A DNA stretch of 18,074 nucleotides from Halobacteriales archaeon SW_9_67_24 (GTDB taxonomy: Archaea > Halobacteriota > Halobacteria > Halobacteriales > Halococcaceae), in NCBI GenBank assembly GCA_003022685.1, contig PXSV01000030.1:1-18074 (forward strand). The letters run 5' to 3'. Each line of letters starts with the position of its first letter. Position 1 is the stretch's first letter. Below are positions 15,189 to 18,074 of this stretch, in pieces. Position numbers and translations under genes: made by a program. A model generated the notes under the pieces. It was not told the DNA's origin, searched no databases, and saw only the letters and a list, made by a program, of their open reading frames with translations.

Positions 15189-16076
15189 ATGAGCGACCAA
15201 ACCAGCGACGCGCTCGTCTCCGCCGAGTGGCTGAGCGAGAACCTCGATCGCTTCGGCGAGGACGACCCCGAGTACCGACTGGTCGAAGCCGACATCGACT
15301 ACGACGAGTCCTACGCAGAGGGCCACATCGAGAACGCCATCGGCTTCCGGTGGGGGACGGAGCTCCAGGACTCGGTCCAGCGCGACATCCTCGGCAAGGA
15401 GGAGTTCGCCGAGATCATGGGCGAGGCGGGCATCACCGAGGACAGCACGGTCGTCCTCTACGGCGACGAGTCGAACCAGTGGGCCGCCTACACCTACTGG
15501 CAGTTCAGATACTACGGCCACGAGGACGTCCACCTGCTCGACGGCGGGCGGGCCTACTGGGAGTCCGAGGGCTATCCGATGACGACCGAGGAGCCCGACT
15601 TCAGCCCCCAGGAGTACGACGTCCGCGGTCCCTACGACGGGCTTCGCATCTACCGCGAGGGCGTCGAGGACGCGATGGAACTCGACGTGCCCCTCGTCGA
15701 CGTCCGGTCGGCCGAGGAGTACCGTGGCGAGAAGATCGCCCCCGAGGGCAGCCCCGAGACCGCCCAGCGCGCCGGTCACATCCCCGGCGCGAGCAACGTT
15801 TCGTGGAAGGAGAACCTCAGGGAGGACGGCCGGTTCAAGGAGCCCGAGGAGCTCCGCGAGATGTACGAGGAGTACGGCATCGGCGACGACAGCGAGGTCG
15901 TCACCTACTGCCGGATCGGCGAGCGCTCCTCGATAACGTGGTTCTCGCTGCGCGAACTCCTCGGCTACGACGACGTCCGCAACTACGACGGCTCGTGGAC
16001 CGAGTGGGGCAACCTGATCCGCTCGCCCGTCGAGGTCGAAGTCGACGACCCCGCGAGCAGAGCGAGCAAGGGATAA
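15189..16076 (+). CDS. thiosulfate sulfurtransferase, two rhodanese domains
   Basis: The 295-residue protein has tandem rhodanese domains. The N-terminal half (~8-135) contains GHIENAIGFRW and VVLYGDESNQWAAYTYW but no catalytic Cys. The C-terminal half (~160-285) contains VDVRSAEEYRG, GHIPGASNVSW and the active loop CRIGERS with catalytic C241. It transfers a sulfane sulfur from thiosulfate or a similar donor to an acceptor such as cyanide or a thiol, in the cytoplasm; no export signal is seen. Length is normal for the two-domain TST/SseA type. ATG 15189 fits the family start. The last residues (DPASRASKG) are a short extension. It converges with the thiolase; the 97-nt gap holds a short GGCGG/CCGCC inverted repeat and T-rich tracts but no sure terminator. 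Confidence 0.93.
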   Translation: MSDQTSDALVSAEWLSENLDRFGEDDPEYRLVEADIDYDESYAEGHIENAIGFRWGTELQDSVQRDILGKEEFAEIMGEAGITEDSTVVLYGDESNQWAAYTYWQFRYYGHEDVHLLDGGRAYWESEGYPMTTEEPDFSPQEYDVRGPYDGLRIYREGVEDAMELDVPLVDVRSAEEYRGEKIAPEGSPETAQRAGHIPGASNVSWKENLREDGRFKEPEELREMYEEYGIGDDSEVVTYCRIGERSSITWFSLRELLGYDDVRNYDGSWTEWGNLIRSPVEVEVDDPASRASKG

Positions 16077-16173
16077 CCACTTCGTTCGGATCGTTTTCGT
16101 CCGGCGGTTCCCGCCTTATCATCGCCCCTAGAGCTTCCGGTACGTTCGCCCGTGAGAGGAAAGACTGACCGAA

Positions 16174-17313
16174 CTACGGCCGCGAGAACTCGATCGCCGC
16201 ACCCTGGCCGAAGCCGACGCATTCGGTGGCGAGGCCGTGTTCAGCCCCTCGTTTTTCCATCTCGTGGATCAGTGTGACGGGGAGGCGCGCGCCGCTCGCG
16301 CCCAGCGGGTGACCGATGGCGATCGCACCGCCGTTCACGTTGAAAATCTCGTCGTCGATCCCGAGCTCGCGCCGGCAGTACAGCGCCTGGGAGGCGAAGG
16401 CCTCGTTGAGCTCCACGAGATCGAAGTCCTCGATCGATCCGCCCGTTCGTTCGAGCAGGCCCTCCGTGGCGGGCACGGGGCCGATCCCCATCACCTCGGG
16501 ATCGACGCCGGCGACGTTGTTGCCGCCGACCTCGGCGAGCACCTCTAGTCCGTGATCCTTGGCGAACGTCCGGCTCGTGATGAGGGTCGCCGATGCGCCA
16601 TCGGAGATCTGGGAGGCGTTGCCCGGCGTCACCGTGCCCTCCGATTTAAACACCGTCGGGAGGTCGGCGAGCTTCTCGGGCGTCGTGCCCGGTCGGAGCC
16701 CCTCGTCGGTGTCGACGGTCCCCTCGCCGGTGTCGATCGGGACGATCTCGTCGTCGAAACGGCCTTCCTCGGTTGCTTCGACCGCGCGCTGCTGGGAGCG
16801 CGCACCGTACTCGTCCTGTGTCTCCCGACTGACGTCGTAGCGCTCGGCGACCGCTTCGGCGGTCATCCCCATCGCCAGCGCGGCGATGTTGTACTCCTCG
16901 GCCAGCCGGGGATGGATGGTCTCGCGGTTCGCACCCTGTTTCACCCGGCTCATGCTCTCGACGCCGCCGGCGATGATCGCGTCGCGCTGGCCCGCCCGGA
17001 TCGCGTCCGAGGCGGAGATCATGGCCTGGGCCGAGGACGCACACCAGCGATTGATCGTGGTTGCGGGGACCGACTCGCCAAGCTCCGAAAGCAGCGCGAT
17101 CACCCGTGCGAGGTTGCTGCCCTGCTCGTCGCGCTGCTGGGCACAGCCCCACATCAGGTCGTCGATTTCATCACTGCCGATCCCGGTCTCGGCGAGGATG
17201 TGATCGATCAGCGGGATCGAGAGGTCCTCGCTCCGGACGTCGGCGAAGACGCCGTCCTCCTTGCCCTGTGCGGTGCGGTACGCCGCCGTGACGACCGGCG
17301 TCGTGTCGGCCAT
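16174..17313 (-). CDS. thiolase (acetyl-CoA acetyltransferase / 3-ketoacyl-CoA thiolase)
   Basis: The 379-residue protein shows all thiolase landmarks: nucleophilic C91 in NRWCASS, NEAFA (303-307), GHPLGASG with H335 (334-341), and C365 in ECVGFGQG near the end, where many bacterial thiolases have CxGGGMG. It either cleaves 3-ketoacyl-CoA in beta-oxidation or condenses two acetyl-CoA. Sequence alone does not decide, though the acyl-CoA synthetase in the window makes fatty-acid breakdown plausible. The start ATG 17313 is followed by the normal DTTPVVTAAYRT N-terminus and has a TATA-like TTTAA 25-29 nt upstream. It is divergent from the AAA+ gene. Confidence 0.94.
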   Translation of the reverse strand: MADTTPVVTAAYRTAQGKEDGVFADVRSEDLSIPLIDHILAETGIGSDEIDDLMWGCAQQRDEQGSNLARVIALLSELGESVPATTINRWCASSAQAMISASDAIRAGQRDAIIAGGVESMSRVKQGANRETIHPRLAEEYNIAALAMGMTAEAVAERYDVSRETQDEYGARSQQRAVEATEEGRFDDEIVPIDTGEGTVDTDEGLRPGTTPEKLADLPTVFKSEGTVTPGNASQISDGASATLITSRTFAKDHGLEVLAEVGGNNVAGVDPEVMGIGPVPATEGLLERTGGSIEDFDLVELNEAFASQALYCRRELGIDDEIFNVNGGAIAIGHPLGASGARLPVTLIHEMEKRGAEHGLATECVGFGQGAAIEFSRP

Positions 17314-17337
17314 ACCCGCCCCTGGGGGGCCTTCCTG

Positions 17338-17344
17338 TTAAACG
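17338..17344 (-). promoter_or_regulatory. TATA-like box for the thiolase gene
   Basis: On the minus strand this reads CGTTTAA followed by C, about 25-30 nt before ATG 17313, as expected for a leaderless transcript. Confidence 0.55.
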
Positions 17345-17448
17345 CACGCAAACCCCGTCTCGTTTGACCCGGGTTCACCCGGTCGTCCGGCGGCAAGACT
17401 CGTGGCGATCAGTGGGGAAAGGGCCTCCGCCGAGCGGGAGTTCGACGG

Positions 17449-17456
17449 TCTTATCC
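17449..17456 (+). promoter_or_regulatory. TATA-like box for the AAA+ gene
   Basis: TCTTATCC lies about 29 nt before ATG 17482, which favours that ATG over the in-frame GTG at 17473. Confidence 0.45.
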
Positions 17457-17481
17457 CGTCCGGTGGCCTATCGTGGACGGA

Positions 17482-18074
17482 ATGAGCAGCCCGGAACTGG
17501 ACGTCGTCGAACTCCTGCTCACGACACGCGCCTACAACGAGCACCACGAACGCGACGCCGAGGACCTCCCGCCACGCTACCGCACCGTCTTCTTCGCCGA
17601 CGGGGCGGTCGAGACCGCGACGACTTCGCCGAGACGCTCTCGCTTTCGGAACCCGACATGGCCGAGGAGTGGTTCGCCGACCGGGTCACCGCCGACCGAC
17701 TCGCCGCAAATCCCACGCTCGCGGCCATCTTCGAGGATCGCGACGAGGGTCCCGATGTCGACTACGAGGAGTCGCGCGAGGCAAACCGCCCGATGCGCGC
17801 CGATCGCGCGTGGATCGACAGCCTCCTGGAGGAGTACTTCGACGACGAGGACGAGGAGGAGATGCTCGATCTCGTCGACGTGCGCGCGCCCGAAGAAGTC
17901 GACATGACGCTCGACGACCTCGTGCTCACGCCCGACCAGGAAAACGAGATCGTGAAGATCATGAAGGCGATCGAACACCGCGAGTATCTCGCGGGGATCG
18001 GCCTACGCGAGATCGGGAAGCTCCTCCTCGTGGGACCACCGGGAACCGGCAAGACCACGACCGCACGGGCGCTC
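17482..18074 (+). pseudogene. AAA+ family ATPase, frameshifted, 3' end outside the window
   Basis: From ATG 17482 the first frame reads MSSPELDVVELLLTTRAYNE to YRTVFFADG (residue 41), then turns into an unrelated Arg/Ser-rich sequence. Another frame carries on the real protein: RDRDDFAETLSLSE, EEWFADRVTADRL, DVDYEESREANRPM, LLEEYFDDEDEEEMLDLVD, VDMTLDDLVLTPDQ and a Walker A loop GPPGTGKT (18033-18056) near the edge. The switch is at a run of four G (17602-17605). One more G would give FFADGGGRDRDDF and a single frame. The family is a haloarchaeal cytoplasmic AAA+ ATPase with a helical N-terminal region; its client is unknown. The lesion may be a homopolymer sequencing error. Confidence 0.87.

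Noticed and set aside
13800..15779. 659-codon leftward open frame over the DUF389 and rhodanese genes
   Set aside because: It crosses two well-supported genes in another frame or strand and becomes pure Arg/Gly/Asp-rich shadow sequence.

Overview
The window looks like chromosomal DNA of a halophilic archaeon (class Halobacteria). Most of it is very G+C-rich. The proteins are strongly acidic, TATA-like boxes lie about 25-30 nt before start codons (leaderless transcription), and several gene families are typical of haloarchaea: an HVO_A0114-type winged-helix protein, an HTH-ThiN regulator, a TIGR00341/DUF389 membrane protein and an antiporter with fused TrkA domains. I cannot name the genus from sequence alone. 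There is no rRNA, tRNA, CRISPR array or recognisable transposase.

Layout. 1-1450 is a visibly A+T-richer island with the 5' end of a leftward gene and a rightward PD-(D/E)XK-type nuclease-like gene. 1474-5272 is a leftward block, in transcription order dcd (dCTP deaminase), a broken HTH-ThiN regulator, a class I methyltransferase and a two-domain SagB/nitroreductase-like protein. 5374-6530 is a broken AI-2E-family membrane protein. 6532-7700 is a beta-rich hypothetical protein flanked by two related 77-nt palindromes in inverted orientation. 7742-9841 is a long-chain acyl-CoA synthetase carrying an in-frame insert made of hairpins. 9869-10495 is a leftward winged-helix gene followed by a frameshifted toxin-like partner. 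10699-12579 is a Na+/H+ antiporter with RCK domains. After a 460-nt hairpin-bearing spacer come a universal stress protein (13040-13531), a leftward DUF389 protein, a two-domain rhodanese, a leftward thiolase and a frameshifted AAA+ ATPase that runs off the right edge.

Functional links. The acyl-CoA synthetase and the thiolase fit fatty-acid/beta-oxidation metabolism but are about 6 kb apart. The antiporter and stress protein fit ion homeostasis. The ThiN-type regulator implies thiamine control, but it is disrupted here.

The most notable features are: (1) the palindrome pair at 6532-6608 and 7624-7700, whose stem differences are compensatory; (2) a family of triloop hairpins, several with the GCGAAGC core, one cluster of which is translated inside the acyl-CoA synthetase; and (3) four genes interrupted by frame changes, which is either real decay or a sign of sequence error. 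I did not find a convincing new multi-gene system.
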